From Flavihumibacter fluminis (GTDB lineage: Bacteria; Bacteroidota; Bacteroidia; Chitinophagales; Chitinophagaceae), in contig NZ_JAKEVY010000002.1 in assembly GCF_021491375.1 (NCBI RefSeq), forward strand, positions 310,001 through 374,000: DNA of 64,000 bases, given 5' to 3'. Of this stretch, positions 8,935 through 18,351 are shown one piece after another; position 1 is the first letter of the stretch, and each line of letters begins with the position of its first letter. The notes under the pieces are model-generated. The model did not search any database. It was not told the origin of the DNA and saw only the letters and a program-made list of their open reading frames with translations. Position numbers and translations under genes: made by a program.

Positions 8935-10254
8935 ATGAAAGTAATGAAGTTCGGTGGCACCTCTGTAGGGAAGCCGGAGAGAATGCACCAGGTTGCCCAG
9001 TTAATTACCAAAGACGGGGAACCCAAGATTGTTGTCTTAAGTGCACTTAGCGGCACTACCAATACACTGGTTTCAATTGGTGATGCACTTTCCAAAGGTG
9101 ATAAGGCAGGTGCCAAACAGATCGTGGATCAGTTGGAAGCTCATTACAAACAGTTCATTCTGGATTTGTTGAAAAAAGACGATACCCGCGCCAAAGCCAA
9201 CCAGCAAATCAGCGAACATTTTGAATTCCTGAATATCATTACGAAAATATCTTTCAACGATGCGCTGAATAAGGATATCCTGGCCCAGGGCGAGTTGATG
9301 AGCACCAAACTTTTTTCCATTTACCTGGAAGAGCAGGGCATTGATCATGCCCTGTTGCCGGCACTTGAATTCATGAGTATTGATGCCAATGATGAACCGC
9401 AACTGGGTTCAATCCGTAAAAAATTAATGACCATCCTCGCACAGCATTCCAGCAAGAAATTATTTATTACACAGGGTTATATATGCCGTAATGCCAGGGG
9501 GGAAGTGGACAACCTGAAACGTGGTGGCAGTGATTATACCGCTTCACTGGTAGCAGCAGCAACCAACAGTACGGTTTGTGAAATCTGGACAGATATTGAT
9601 GGCATGCATAACAACGATCCAAGGGTTGTAAATAAAACTGTTCCTATTGAACAACTCAGTTTTGAAGAGGCTGCAGAGCTGGCCTATTTCGGAGCTAAAA
9701 TTTTGCATCCCACCTGCATTTGGCCGGCACAACAGGAAAGCGTTCCGGTGAAACTGCTGAATACCATGCAGCCGGATGCGGCCGGTACAACCATCACTAA
9801 GGAAGCGGGCTCAGTTGGCGTCAAGGCGATCGCTGCCAAAGATGGTATCATCGCAATTAAAATTAAAAGCAGCCGCATGTTGCTGGCTTATGGATTCCTG
9901 CGGAAAATTTTTGAAGTCTTTGAAAAATATCGTACTCCAATTGATATGATCACTACTTCCGAAGTAGCCGTTTCGGTTACTATTGACAGTGATGTCTATC
10001 TGAAGGAGATTGTGAAGGAATTAGAACCCTTTGGTTCTGTTGAAGTGGATCGCGATCAGACCATCGTTTCAATTGTGGGTAATGAAATTGCTGAGACAAA
10101 AGATGTGCTGAGTCGTCTGTTTGATTCACTGAAACAAGTGCCAGTACGTATGGTTTCTTATGGTGGCAGCCGGCACAACGTATCCCTGTTGATACCTTCC
10201 GGCAGCAAACAACAAACCCTGCAATTGCTGAATTCCGGTTTATTCGGACTTTAA
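8935..10254 (+). CDS. lysC: Aspartate kinase (monofunctional)
   Basis: Aspartate kinase makes 4-phospho-aspartate, the first step to Lys, Met, Thr and diaminopimelate. The kinase domain carries KFGGTSVG at residues 4-11, GSDYTASL near residue 200 and WTDIDGMHNNDPR. Two ACT domains follow at about residues 300-439 (ITTSEVAVSVTID, SIVGNEIAET). The length (439) is that of a stand-alone kinase, with no homoserine dehydrogenase fusion. It lies alone between an Ldh-family gene and a convergent esterase gene. Confidence 0.95.
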   Translation: MKVMKFGGTSVGKPERMHQVAQLITKDGEPKIVVLSALSGTTNTLVSIGDALSKGDKAGAKQIVDQLEAHYKQFILDLLKKDDTRAKANQQISEHFEFLNIITKISFNDALNKDILAQGELMSTKLFSIYLEEQGIDHALLPALEFMSIDANDEPQLGSIRKKLMTILAQHSSKKLFITQGYICRNARGEVDNLKRGGSDYTASLVAAATNSTVCEIWTDIDGMHNNDPRVVNKTVPIEQLSFEEAAELAYFGAKILHPTCIWPAQQESVPVKLLNTMQPDAAGTTITKEAGSVGVKAIAAKDGIIAIKIKSSRMLLAYGFLRKIFEVFEKYRTPIDMITTSEVAVSVTIDSDVYLKEIVKELEPFGSVEVDRDQTIVSIVGNEIAETKDVLSRLFDSLKQVPVRMVSYGGSRHNVSLLIPSGSKQQTLQLLNSGLFGL

Positions 10255-10275
10255 TAAGAAGGCGGGCTTGGAAAC

Positions 10276-11217
10276 TTATCGCTTCTTAAGGATCAGGTCC
10301 TGGTCGAACATCCACTGGTAAACGAATTTCATCCATTCGACATCACTGCTCGGATTGTTCATTCCAAAGCCATGCCCGCCTTTTTCATACGTATATAAAT
10401 CGTTTTTGACACGGGCTTTATCCAGGGCCTCTTTTAGTTTGAGACTGTTGTCGATTTTTACGGTACGATCGTCCTTGGCATGCACCAGAAATACAGGTGG
10501 TGTTTTTTTCGTCACTTGGTTTTCCAACGAGAAAAACTTTACTTGTTCCGGATCAGGTTCCTGTCCGAGTAAAGCCTCCCGGCTACCCTTATGCGAAAAC
10601 TCATCAGAGAAACTGATCACCGGATACACAAGTATTGAAAAATCCGGCCGTAGGGATGTTTTTAACGGATTCGGGATGAATGCCTGATCGAAATGAACAG
10701 TTGCAGAGCCGGCCAGATGTCCGCCAGCACTGAATCCCATGATCCCAACTTGTTTCGGATTGAGTTGCCAGAGTTTGGCTTTTTCACGAACGAACTGGAT
10801 GGCACGCTGTGCATCCTGCAAGGGACCTATGGTTTTATTTTCCATGCTCTCGTCAGAAGGCAGCCGGTACTTCAGTACGAAAGCGGTTACGCCCCACTCA
10901 TTGAATTTTTTTGCTACAGCTGCACCTTCGTGGTCGGCAGCGAGTACCCTGTATCCGCCACCCGGACAAATAATCACTGCTGTCCCATTGGCTTTCGAAG
11001 GGTCTGGTAAATAGACTGTGAGGGTTGGTTTCGTAACATTCGAAATAATCAAGCGTCCACTGCCTGCTGTTTCAGCCTTCTCAACCAGGGAAGATGGTTT
11101 AGAATTCGGAATTGAATCTGCCGGATAAAGCTCAAACACATCCTGGCCAACTGCAAAAAGACTTAGACTTGACATCAAAAAAAATAGGATGAACGCTTTC
11201 ATTTGTTTCGCTTTCAT
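10276..11217 (-). CDS. Exported alpha/beta hydrolase (BD-FAE / acetyl-xylan-esterase-like)
   Basis: The 313-residue protein has a Sec signal peptide. It also has HGG-like PGGGYR near residue 87, the nucleophile elbow GFSAGGH near residue 160 and the catalytic His in KGGHGFGMNN. This set matches periplasmic Bacteroidota esterases that deacetylate sugars or cleave feruloyl esters. Two in-frame ATGs exist (11217 and 11202). The second gives a more usual signal peptide (MKAFILFFLMSS), so the start is uncertain by five codons. It converges with lysC, leaving 21 bases between them. Confidence 0.82.
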   Translation of the reverse strand: MKAKQMKAFILFFLMSSLSLFAVGQDVFELYPADSIPNSKPSSLVEKAETAGSGRLIISNVTKPTLTVYLPDPSKANGTAVIICPGGGYRVLAADHEGAAVAKKFNEWGVTAFVLKYRLPSDESMENKTIGPLQDAQRAIQFVREKAKLWQLNPKQVGIMGFSAGGHLAGSATVHFDQAFIPNPLKTSLRPDFSILVYPVISFSDEFSHKGSREALLGQEPDPEQVKFFSLENQVTKKTPPVFLVHAKDDRTVKIDNSLKLKEALDKARVKNDLYTYEKGGHGFGMNNPSSDVEWMKFVYQWMFDQDLILKKR

Positions 11218-11262
11218 CCTATGAATATAAATACAGTCTGGCTAATTTCAGTGCCTCATCTG

Positions 11263-12312
11263 TTAAATCACCAGCATGGCATCACCGTAGCTAAAAAAGC
11301 GGTACTTATCCTTGATGGCTTTTTTGTACGCTTCCATGGCCAGGTCGTAACCGGCAAAGGCGCAGGTCATGATCAGCAGGCTGGTCTTTGGCAGGTGGAA
11401 ATTGGTAACCAGTGAATCCGCTATAGAGAACTCATACGGTGGGTGGATAAAGTGATTGGTCCAGCCCTCAGATGGTTTCAATAATTTTTCAGCTGTAAAG
11501 GAAGATTCAATTGCCCGCATGGTGGTTGTGCCGATGGAACAGATCCGGTGATTATTGGTTTTCGCCTTGTTCACAATCTGGCAGGCAGTATCATCGATAC
11601 GATAGTATTCAGCATCCATTTTATGCTTGGAAAGATCCTCAACCTCAATAGGGCGGAAGGTTCCAAGGCCGGTATGCAGGGTTACTTCAGCGAAGCGGAT
11701 GCCTTTGATCTCGAGGCGTTTGATTAACTCGCGACTAAAATGCAGTCCCGCAGTGGGAGCAGCAACCGCACCTTCATGCTTGGCATATACAGTCTGGTAA
11801 CGCTCCTTATCTTCCTCATCCGGCTTACGCTTGATATATTTAGGTAGTGGCGTCTCTCCCAGGAACTCCAGCATTTGGCGGAACTCTTCATCGGTTCCTT
11901 CCCAGAGAAAGCGGATGGTACGACCACGACTGGTAGTATTGTCGATTACTTCAGCCACCAGTTCGTCGTTGTCTCCAAAATAGAGTTTATTACCTACGCG
12001 GATTTTACGGGCCGGATCTACAATTACATCCCAAAGGCGATTGGGTTTGTTCAGTTCACGAAGCAGGAACACTTCAATTTTGGCACCGGTTTTTTCCTTG
12101 CGGCCATACATACGCGCAGGGAACACCTTGGTGTTGTTTACAATGAATACATCCTTGTCGTCGAAATAATCCAGGATATCCCGGAAGGTCTTGTTTTCGA
12201 TGTTTCCGGTCTTGCGATGAACCACCATCAGGCGGCTGTCTTCTCTTTTTTTCGCAGGGTTCTGGGCAATAAGATTAAGGGGGAGATCGAACTTAAACTG
12301 GGATAGCTTCAT
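11263..12312 (-). CDS. queA: S-adenosylmethionine:tRNA ribosyltransferase-isomerase QueA
   Basis: QueA makes epoxyqueuosine at the wobble position of tRNA by moving the ribose of SAM onto preQ1. The 349-residue protein shows the family motifs [21 protein letters not shown] at the N-terminus (split by no gap), [23 protein letters not shown] and [11 protein letters not shown]. It ends in the usual YGDAMLVI. It has its own promoter inside the 3' end of the upstream ABC transporter gene and a leader of about 120 bases that can form small hairpins. It is followed 45 bases later by the exported esterase gene on the same strand. Confidence 0.95.
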   Translation of the reverse strand: MKLSQFKFDLPLNLIAQNPAKKREDSRLMVVHRKTGNIENKTFRDILDYFDDKDVFIVNNTKVFPARMYGRKEKTGAKIEVFLLRELNKPNRLWDVIVDPARKIRVGNKLYFGDNDELVAEVIDNTTSRGRTIRFLWEGTDEEFRQMLEFLGETPLPKYIKRKPDEEDKERYQTVYAKHEGAVAAPTAGLHFSRELIKRLEIKGIRFAEVTLHTGLGTFRPIEVEDLSKHKMDAEYYRIDDTACQIVNKAKTNNHRICSIGTTTMRAIESSFTAEKLLKPSEGWTNHFIHPPYEFSIADSLVTNFHLPKTSLLIMTCAFAGYDLAMEAYKKAIKDKYRFFSYGDAMLVI

Positions 12313-12443
12313 GTATTAAATGGTTTTTACAACCACCAGCCACACGACACATATCAACATCCAGGGAAGAGGGGTGTCTTGCACAACCCGGACTTACGGC
12401 TCCGGTATTGATATCATGTTACGGCATGATGTTTAAATGGGTG

Positions 12444-12474
12444 CAAAGGTAGGATTTAAACTTCATTTCGCAAA
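12444..12474 (-). promoter_or_regulatory. queA: queA promoter (-33 TTTG / -7 TACCTTTG)
   Basis: On the minus strand TTTG (12474-12471) is separated by 19 bases from TACCTTTG (12451-12444), an exact fit to the Bacteroidota promoter. The -33 lies inside the last codons of the upstream ABC ATPase gene. The leader to the queA start contains two short inverted repeats (ATCATG/CATGAT and CCGGA/TCCGG). Confidence 0.7.
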
Positions 12475-14196
12475 GATCTCGGCTCTTCCTGGTATTGCGT
12501 CTAGTAAACGTTTGGTAACCAATGAGGTAGGTTGGTTGATCACCTGGTTGGTACTACCCAATTCAGCTATTCTGCCCTTCTCCATTACCAGGATGCGGTC
12601 GCTGATGTATTTTACCACTCCCAGGTCATGTGTGATGAAAAGTGCGGTAAAGCCAAATTCAGCTTTTAATTCATTGATCAGGTTCAATACCTGCGCCTGA
12701 ACGCTCACATCGAGGGCACTTACACTTTCATCAAACACTACAAAAGTCGGGTTGAGTGCCAATGCTCTTGCAATTCCAATCCGCTGTCGCTGACCACCAC
12801 TAAATGCATGCGGATACCGGTAGTAATGTTCCGGTTGCAAATGGACTTTTTTGAGCAAGTCCATCACCTGTTCTTTTTGAGTTGCGGTGGGTAAGTCCGG
12901 ATGATGTACCTGTAGCGTTTCCCGGATGGCTTCTCCAATTGGGATTCGTGGATTCAGGGAGCCATAAGGATCCTGGAAAACCAGCTGCATCTCTTTTCTG
13001 TACCGGCGTAAATTTCGCTTGGGCAACTCCGTAAGTTCAACTCCGGATATCCGGATACTGCCATTTTGAATAGGTATCAGTTGCAGCAATGCTCTCCCGA
13101 ATGTAGTTTTCCCGCAACCGGATTCACCAACAATGCCAAGTGTCTCTCCTTTAAAAATATCCAGGTTGATTTCATCAACCGCTTTGGTGAATTCAGTTGG
13201 CTGGCCAAAGAACCGGCGTTTTTTCGGATACCAGACACTTAGGGAGCGGATCGAGATAAGGGGAGTCCCTTCCTCAATGGCAGCTGGATCTTTTTCTGCC
13301 GGTTTTTTTTCTTCCAGTTGTTTGTTTACTGGTTTATCGCCTAAAAAATCATCCACTACTGGAAGTTTCTGTCCTTTCTCATACAAAATTGGGCGACATG
13401 CCAGCAGAGCTCTGGTATAGGGGTGTTGCGGATTAGCAAATAATTCATCACAACTGCCTTCTTCCACTATTCTACCCTTGTATAAAACAATTACCCGATG
13501 TGCAAAATCACGTACCAGTCCCAGATCATGCGTGATGAACAACATTCCCATTTTCGTTTGTTCCTGAATGTTGGTTAATAGCTCCAGTATACTTTTCTGC
13601 ACGGTCACATCCAGGGCCGTAGTAGGTTCATCTGCAATCAGCAGGGAAGGTTCGCATGCCAGTGCCATTGCAATCATCACCCGTTGTTTCTGTCCGCCGC
13701 TAAGTTGATGCGGATATTTCTTCAATACCAGCTCGGGTTCAGGTAATTGAACTTTTTGAAATAAATCAACTGTCTTTAACCGGGCGTCTTTTGCGGATAC
13801 TCCGGTATGTGAACGTATTGCTTCTATTACCTGGTTGCCACAGGTGAAAACCGGGTTGAGTGCAGACATTGGTTCCTGGAAGATCATGGCGATCTCGCTT
13901 CCCCGGATGGAGCGAAGTTTCGTTCCGGATGCTTCCAGCAGGTTCAGCGCCTCCTTGCTATCTGATGTTGTGAATGCAATTTTCCCAGTCAGGTACCGTG
14001 TTGTTTTTTGGGGCAAAAGTTGCAATATTGAAAGGGAACTGACTGATTTTCCCGAACCGGATTCGCCAACAACTGCCACGATTTCTCCCCGGTTAACCTT
14101 GAAACTGATATCGTGCAAGGCCGTTCGGATTTCAGCTTCCTGGTGAAAGCCAACAGAAAGGTTTTCGACTGACAACAAGGGTAAGGCTTCCTGCAT
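12463..14196 (-). CDS. Oligopeptide-type ABC transporter, fused double ATP-binding protein
   Basis: The 577-residue protein carries two complete nucleotide-binding domains, as in YejF or a DppD-DppF fusion. Domain 1 (about residues 5-265) has Walker A GESGSGKS, signature LSGGQKQR and Walker B LLIADEPTTALD. Domain 2 (about 310-570) has GESGCGKT, FSGGQRQR and FVVFDESVSALD. The C-terminal oligopeptide-transporter motif (about residue 250, HPYTRALL) is also present. In the family it powers peptide or metal-ligand uptake with separate permeases and a binding protein, none of which are nearby. A lipoprotein gene starts one base upstream of the reading frame, so they share an mRNA. Confidence 0.9.
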   Translation of the reverse strand: MQEALPLLSVENLSVGFHQEAEIRTALHDISFKVNRGEIVAVVGESGSGKSVSSLSILQLLPQKTTRYLTGKIAFTTSDSKEALNLLEASGTKLRSIRGSEIAMIFQEPMSALNPVFTCGNQVIEAIRSHTGVSAKDARLKTVDLFQKVQLPEPELVLKKYPHQLSGGQKQRVMIAMALACEPSLLIADEPTTALDVTVQKSILELLTNIQEQTKMGMLFITHDLGLVRDFAHRVIVLYKGRIVEEGSCDELFANPQHPYTRALLACRPILYEKGQKLPVVDDFLGDKPVNKQLEEKKPAEKDPAAIEEGTPLISIRSLSVWYPKKRRFFGQPTEFTKAVDEINLDIFKGETLGIVGESGCGKTTFGRALLQLIPIQNGSIRISGVELTELPKRNLRRYRKEMQLVFQDPYGSLNPRIPIGEAIRETLQVHHPDLPTATQKEQVMDLLKKVHLQPEHYYRYPHAFSGGQRQRIGIARALALNPTFVVFDESVSALDVSVQAQVLNLINELKAEFGFTALFITHDLGVVKYISDRILVMEKGRIAELGSTNQVINQPTSLVTKRLLDAIPGRAEIFAK

Positions 14197-14197
14197 G

Positions 14198-14599
14198 TCA
14201 GGGATTTATTTTTTTTACATTGATAATGCTTAGCCGGGTAGGAGGGGTGGGATAATAAGCCATGCAAACCATACAGTCTTCTTTGTAATCGGCAGCGGCT
14301 AACTCAAATGTAAACAGATCTCCTTCACTGATTCCTGCTTCAGCAAAATTGCATCTGCTTTCCACCGTGAAAACATTGGAGTAATCCGACTTTCTTTTTT
14401 CGTCGTAAAATCTCGCAGTTAATAAAGCCGGATCCAGCTTTCCTGAAACCAGCACAACAACATAGTGATTGCAGATCTCACTGATCACCAATTTGCCGGT
14501 AAATGGAGTGGCTGGTTGGTTTTGAACTGCTGTTGATTTACAACTCCAGCCCGTAATAGTCAATAATAAACTGACCAGCAGTGTGTTCATCCGCATCAC
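14198..14599 (-). CDS. Small predicted lipoprotein, function unknown
   Basis: The 133-residue product has a lipoprotein signal with Cys20 (GWSC) and a beta-rich mature domain with three further cysteines (SRCNF, EDCMVC) that could form disulfides or bind metal. I do not recognise the family. It ends one base before the ABC ATPase start and begins 7 bases after the AMP nucleosidase stop, all on the minus strand, so the three genes form an operon. The start could also be the ATG three codons downstream. Confidence 0.7.
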   Translation of the reverse strand: MMRMNTLLVSLLLTITGWSCKSTAVQNQPATPFTGKLVISEICNHYVVVLVSGKLDPALLTARFYDEKRKSDYSNVFTVESRCNFAEAGISEGDLFTFELAAADYKEDCMVCMAYYPTPPTRLSIINVKKINP

Positions 14600-14606
14600 G
14601 TAAAGT

Positions 14607-15377
14607 TTAAAAGCGCAGGTGCCTTACCGTTAGTCCGTCGTTGATCAGCTGTTTCAGCGAATCTATTCCTATTCTGATATGCCGCTCAACAAACTCGGTG
14701 GTAACTTTTTTATCGCTCTCTTCTGTTTTTACGCCTTCGGGTATCATAGGGGAATCACTTACCAGCAACAAGGCGCCGGTTGGGATCTTATTGTAAAACC
14801 CTACCGAAAAAATGGTAGCGGTTTCCATATCTATTGCATAGGCCCTGACTTTTTGCAGGTATTCCTTAAATGATTCATCGTGTTCCCAAACCCTTCTGTT
14901 GGTGGTATAAACAGTACCTGTCCAATAATCCACACCATGATCCCGAATAGTAGTGGATACCGCTTTTTGTAAGGCGAACGCAGGAAGTGCAGGTACTTCC
15001 GGAGGAAAATAATCATTGGAAGTACCCTCTCCACGAATAGCTGCTATCGGCAAAATCAGATCCCCTACCTTATTTCTCTTTTTTAAACCACCACATTTCC
15101 CCAGGAACAACACCGCTTTGGGTTCAATGGCGGTTACCAGGTCCATTACCGTGGCTGCAGTCGGACTTCCCATTCCAAAATTGATAATAGTGATATCCTC
15201 AGCTGTTGCACATTGCATTGGTTTGCCTAAGCCCACAACTTCAACTTTGTGCCATTGGGCAAACCATTCCACATAGTTACTGAAATTGGTAAGCAGTATA
15301 TATTTTCCAAAGTTCTCAAGCGGTTGACCGGTATATCTAGGCAACCAGTTCTGCACTATTTCCTCTTTTGTTTTCAT
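14607..15377 (-). CDS. amn: AMP nucleosidase
   Basis: This 256-residue protein belongs to the PNP/UDP phosphorylase fold and resembles the short AMP nucleosidase, which splits AMP into adenine and ribose 5-phosphate. Visible are FGMGSPTAATVMDL, the KCGGLKKRNKVGDLI loop, AIRGEGTSND, AIDMETATIFSVGF (the purine/ribose-binding Glu-Met-Glu-type segment) and LLVSDSPMIPEG with the catalytic Asp. The start taken is the ATG at 15377 (MKTKEEIVQNWL). The longer frame to 15416 adds a basic extension that does not look homologous. It is divergent from the HsdR_N gene. Confidence 0.88.
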   Translation of the reverse strand: MKTKEEIVQNWLPRYTGQPLENFGKYILLTNFSNYVEWFAQWHKVEVVGLGKPMQCATAEDITIINFGMGSPTAATVMDLVTAIEPKAVLFLGKCGGLKKRNKVGDLILPIAAIRGEGTSNDYFPPEVPALPAFALQKAVSTTIRDHGVDYWTGTVYTTNRRVWEHDESFKEYLQKVRAYAIDMETATIFSVGFYNKIPTGALLLVSDSPMIPEGVKTEESDKKVTTEFVERHIRIGIDSLKQLINDGLTVRHLRF

Positions 15378-15434
15378 GGCATTCGTTTTTCCTTTCCGAC
15401 AAATCAATTTCAGCAATATACGATTTTCGAATCA

Positions 15435-15442
15435 TAGCTTTG
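15435..15442 (+). promoter_or_regulatory. -7 element before the HsdR_N gene
   Basis: TAGCTTTG matches TAnnTTTG and ends only four bases before the ATG at 15447, which would make the transcript nearly leaderless. A clear TTTG -33 is not seen. Confidence 0.5.
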
Positions 15443-15446
15443 GCAA

Positions 15447-15881
15447 ATGATCCGAATGGTTTATCCTGATATCAACCTGAAATGGAAAGAAGCAAATGGT
15501 CAGCGGCTTGTCTTTGATCCGATCCGAAAAAAATGGCTGGTGCTGACTCCTGAAGAATGGGTGCGTCAGCATGTGCTGCAATATCTGTTAGTGGTGAAAG
15601 GATATCCGCAGGCTTATATAGCAGTTGAAAAAACCATGCAATTGGGTGAATTGAAAAAGCGATTTGATTTGCTGGTGTATGATCAGGAGCACAAGCCGTG
15701 GCTGATGGTGGAATGCAAGGCAATGGATATCCAACTCAGCGAAGCCGTATTGCATCAGATTTTACGGTATAACCTGGCAATTCCGGTTACTTATCTAGTC
15801 ATTACGAATGGTGCAGAAGCGATGATTTATCACCGGGCAGAAGGAAGGTTATCTGTTCTCGCAGAATTCCCCGCATATTAA
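15447..15881 (+). CDS. Stand-alone HsdR_N-type nuclease-fold protein
   Basis: The 144-residue protein is a single type I restriction HsdR N-terminal domain. It contains the PD-(D/E)xK core: FDLLVYDQ supplies the Asp and MVECKA supplies the Glu and Lys, with an EEWVRQHVLQYL helix before them. There is no helicase part, and no HsdM or HsdS is nearby, so it is not a restriction system. Single-domain versions like this are common in Bacteroidota and have no established role that I know of. The start at 15447 gives MIRMVYPDINLKW; an ATG three codons later is possible. It is divergent from amn and convergent with the glutamate dehydrogenase gene. Confidence 0.85.
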   Translation: MIRMVYPDINLKWKEANGQRLVFDPIRKKWLVLTPEEWVRQHVLQYLLVVKGYPQAYIAVEKTMQLGELKKRFDLLVYDQEHKPWLMVECKAMDIQLSEAVLHQILRYNLAIPVTYLVITNGAEAMIYHRAEGRLSVLAEFPAY

Positions 15882-15920
15882 AAAAAGGTGTTGATGAAAC
15901 CACCAACACCTTTCAAAAAA
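15881..15920. terminator. Bidirectional terminator between HsdR_N and glutamate dehydrogenase genes
   Basis: A 10-bp hairpin (AAAGGTGTTG / CAACACCTTT, loop 10) is flanked by A-runs on the left and an A-rich stretch on the right, so it gives T-runs in both directions. The minus-strand version has seven T and serves the glutamate dehydrogenase gene. Confidence 0.8.
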
Positions 15921-15933
15921 TCCATATAATCTC

Positions 15934-17352
15934 TTACGGGAAAATGCCCAGTTCATTGTAGCTGGTGGCTACTTTGTTGATGGCAACTACATAGGCGGCT
16001 GTACGCATATCCGGAATAGATGGATTCTGCTTCCAGCATTCCATAATTTCACGAGTAGCAGTGATCATGGTTTCTTCCAGTCCGGAATATACCAGGTCCA
16101 CCTCATCGGGCCCGTGTTCGATCATGATTTTATGATTCTCGGCTACTTTTTTACCGGTCAGGCTTTCAATCTGGTTGATGATGTTTTTATTCTGATTTTC
16201 AGTAAAACGCTTTTCCAAACGGCCATAGCGAACATGGCTCAGGTTCTTCAACCACTCGAAATAAGAAACGGTTACACCTCCCGCATTCAGGTACATATCG
16301 GGAACAACCAGTGTTCCTTTGGAAGCAAAAACTTCATCTGCTTCAGGAGTCAACGGACCATTCGCAGCTTCTCCAATAATACGAGCTTTAATTCGGGGTG
16401 CATTTTCACCGTTGATAACGTTTTCCAGGGCGGCAGGAATCAAAATCTCACAATCCAGTTCCAATGCATCATTGGAATTCGCCAGGTTCAATGCTCCAGG
16501 GAAATTCAGAATGGATCCGGTTTTCTTGCGGTGCTGGAATACTTCGTCTTCATTCAGTCCGTCTGGGTTCATAATTGCTCCTTCGTATTCAGCTATGGCA
16601 ATTACTTTAGCTCCACCTTCACGGAAAAACTTGGCAGCATGATAACCCACATTACCCAGGCCCTGAATTACAACGGTTTTTCCTTCAATTCCGAGGTCCA
16701 GTCCAAGGCGTTGCATTACATCCGGCATGCTGCACACTTCGCGGATACCATAGAATACACCCAGGCCGGTTGCTTCTCTGCGTCCACGAACTCCTCCCTG
16801 CGTAACTGGCTTTCCGGTTACGCATCCTAATGCGTCCACTTCACCCGGTTTCATACTCATATAGGTGTCGAGGATCCAGGCCATTTCACGTTCGCCGGTT
16901 CCATAATCAGGAGCAGGTACATCGGTACCCGGACCGATAAAATTCTTCTTGATCAGTTCGTGTGTATAACGGCGGGTAATTTTTTCCAGTTCGTAAGGGG
17001 TATATTTTTTAGGATCGATGGATATACCACCCTTTGCGCCTCCAAATGGAACATTCACAATAGCGCACTTGTAGGTCATAAGTGCAGCGAGTGCCATCAC
17101 TTCATCAAGGTTAACCGCAGTTGCAAAGCGGATACCGCCTTTGCAGGGTGTTTTGTGATGAGAGTGTTGTACACGATAGGCTTTAACAACTTCAATCTTA
17201 TCTCCGATTTTAACCGGAAAATGCATCCGGTAAACCGAATTACATTGTTTGATTTGTTCAAGAATTCCCGGATCCCAGTTGGTGAACTTCGCTGCCTTGT
17301 CAAAGCTCTTCTCTACTGCTCCAAAGAAGCTGTACTCTTGATGTCCAGACAT
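15934..17352 (-). CDS. gdhA: Glu/Leu/Phe/Val family glutamate dehydrogenase
   Basis: The 472-residue protein catalyses reversible oxidative deamination of glutamate. The dimerisation/substrate domain has TPCKGGIRF and [12 protein letters not shown] (catalytic and binding lysines). The acid-base Asp is in [12 protein letters not shown], and the Rossmann domain has [10 protein letters not shown] near residue 235. The C-terminal region ([13 protein letters not shown]) is typical. NAD versus NADP use cannot be decided safely from sequence. It is a single-gene unit ending at a bidirectional terminator. Confidence 0.92.
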   Translation of the reverse strand: MSGHQEYSFFGAVEKSFDKAAKFTNWDPGILEQIKQCNSVYRMHFPVKIGDKIEVVKAYRVQHSHHKTPCKGGIRFATAVNLDEVMALAALMTYKCAIVNVPFGGAKGGISIDPKKYTPYELEKITRRYTHELIKKNFIGPGTDVPAPDYGTGEREMAWILDTYMSMKPGEVDALGCVTGKPVTQGGVRGRREATGLGVFYGIREVCSMPDVMQRLGLDLGIEGKTVVIQGLGNVGYHAAKFFREGGAKVIAIAEYEGAIMNPDGLNEDEVFQHRKKTGSILNFPGALNLANSNDALELDCEILIPAALENVINGENAPRIKARIIGEAANGPLTPEADEVFASKGTLVVPDMYLNAGGVTVSYFEWLKNLSHVRYGRLEKRFTENQNKNIINQIESLTGKKVAENHKIMIEHGPDEVDLVYSGLEETMITATREIMECWKQNPSIPDMRTAAYVVAINKVATSYNELGIFP

Positions 17353-17422
17353 AACGTTCGTTTTTTGTTAGGTGTTTTTTATATGTGTTTACGCAATCGT
17401 CTTCTCTTACAACGAAAAAAGA

Positions 17423-17653
17423 TCAGGCTTCGTTTTCCAGCTTGGTGATTTTTCTGTCCAGGCGGATCAGGTAGATTAATATTCCTACTACGATAAGTAC
17501 CACAACTGCAACCACTGCATAGATTTTTCCATTGGCATGCAGGGCGTCAGCCATCTGTACGGGCCCATCATCATTCATAGGCGCCTGAGCAGATAACCGG
17601 GTTGAAAGTAGCAGCAGGATCGCGATCAGCCCCTGCCATTTTATATTACGCAT
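17423..17653 (-). CDS. CcmD-like small membrane protein
   Basis: The 76-residue protein has an N-terminal signal-like segment and one strong membrane helix (VVAVVVLIVVGILIYLI) followed by RLDRKITKLENE, a charged short tail as in CcmD. CcmD helps release holo-CcmE from the CcmABC complex in cytochrome c maturation. The assignment rests on size, topology and position immediately after ccmC, whose end it overlaps by eight bases. The start used is the ATG at 17653; the longer frame to 17704 would overlap ccmC far more deeply. Confidence 0.7.
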   Translation of the reverse strand: MRNIKWQGLIAILLLLSTRLSAQAPMNDDGPVQMADALHANGKIYAVVAVVVLIVVGILIYLIRLDRKITKLENEA

Positions 17654-18314
17654 GTTGAAGTTTTTTTTCTTCCAAATTTTTAAGCCGGATGGATAAGCTG
17701 GCAATCCACACTCCCAAAAGGGTCCAGCCGGGGAAAGCCACGAAGTAAAATAAGTACCTCATACGGCTGTCTACATCACCCGGATTTAATGCCGGATTGC
17801 CCATTCCTCCGGGGTGCAGGCTCTCCAGCAGGCGGGGAATGATCCAGATGGTTGGAAAGAGCATCGCGAAGGCGAAAATGTTATAGACCGCTCCAATCTT
17901 TGCTCTTTTGTCCGGATCAATCATGGAATTCCGCAACACCAGGTAAGCGAAGTAGATCAGAAACGCGATCGCTGCACCAATTTGCTTGGGATCGTTACTC
18001 CAGGGTTTGCCCCAGGTGTAATTGGCCCAGATCATGCCGGTTGATAATCCCAATATGCAAAACAGCAGCCCTATATTGGCATATTCAACCGCCAGGCTAT
18101 CGTGTTTCAGATTCCCGCTACGCAGGTATTTAACTGAATTAACAACGGAAACAATAAAGAAGATCATCATCCCAAACCACATCGGCACATGGAAATAGTA
18201 ATTCCGGATGGTTTCATTCAGAATGGGTTTGGCGGGTACATCGCCCAGGAAGCCGGCTACTGAAATGGTGAGTAGCTGCAGGATGCAAAGGATTTTCCAC
18301 CAGGCTAAGCGCAT
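17646..18314 (-). CDS. ccmC: CcmC/CcsA-type heme handling membrane protein
   Basis: The 222-residue polytopic protein carries the CcmC tryptophan-rich motif (WANYTWGKPWSNDPKQ) and a histidine in FHVPMWFGM. These fit the heme-presenting WWD-type loop of CcmC in cytochrome c maturation. Six membrane helices can be traced. The start at 18314 (MRLAWWKILC) is preferred to one at 18395 that overlaps ccmB. Gene order tdk, ccmB, ccmC, ccmD on one strand suggests one operon. CcmA, CcmE and CcmF are not in the window. Confidence 0.88.
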   Translation of the reverse strand: MRLAWWKILCILQLLTISVAGFLGDVPAKPILNETIRNYYFHVPMWFGMMIFFIVSVVNSVKYLRSGNLKHDSLAVEYANIGLLFCILGLSTGMIWANYTWGKPWSNDPKQIGAAIAFLIYFAYLVLRNSMIDPDKRAKIGAVYNIFAFAMLFPTIWIIPRLLESLHPGGMGNPALNPGDVDSRMRYLFYFVAFPGWTLLGVWIASLSIRLKNLEEKKLQHA

Positions 18315-18351
18315 AATAACGAATAAGTGCGGCAAAATTAGGGGAAAAGAA

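Noticed and set aside
12313-12443. Riboswitch in the queA leader
   Set aside because: Two short inverted repeats are visible, but I could not match them to the preQ1 or SAM riboswitch folds.
15447-15881. Type I restriction-modification system
   Set aside because: Only the N-terminal nuclease-fold domain is present; helicase, HsdM and HsdS genes are missing from the neighbourhood.
16114-16830. Open frame of 238 residues antisense to the glutamate dehydrogenase gene
   Set aside because: It is fully contained in a clear gene and its translation shows no recognisable domain.
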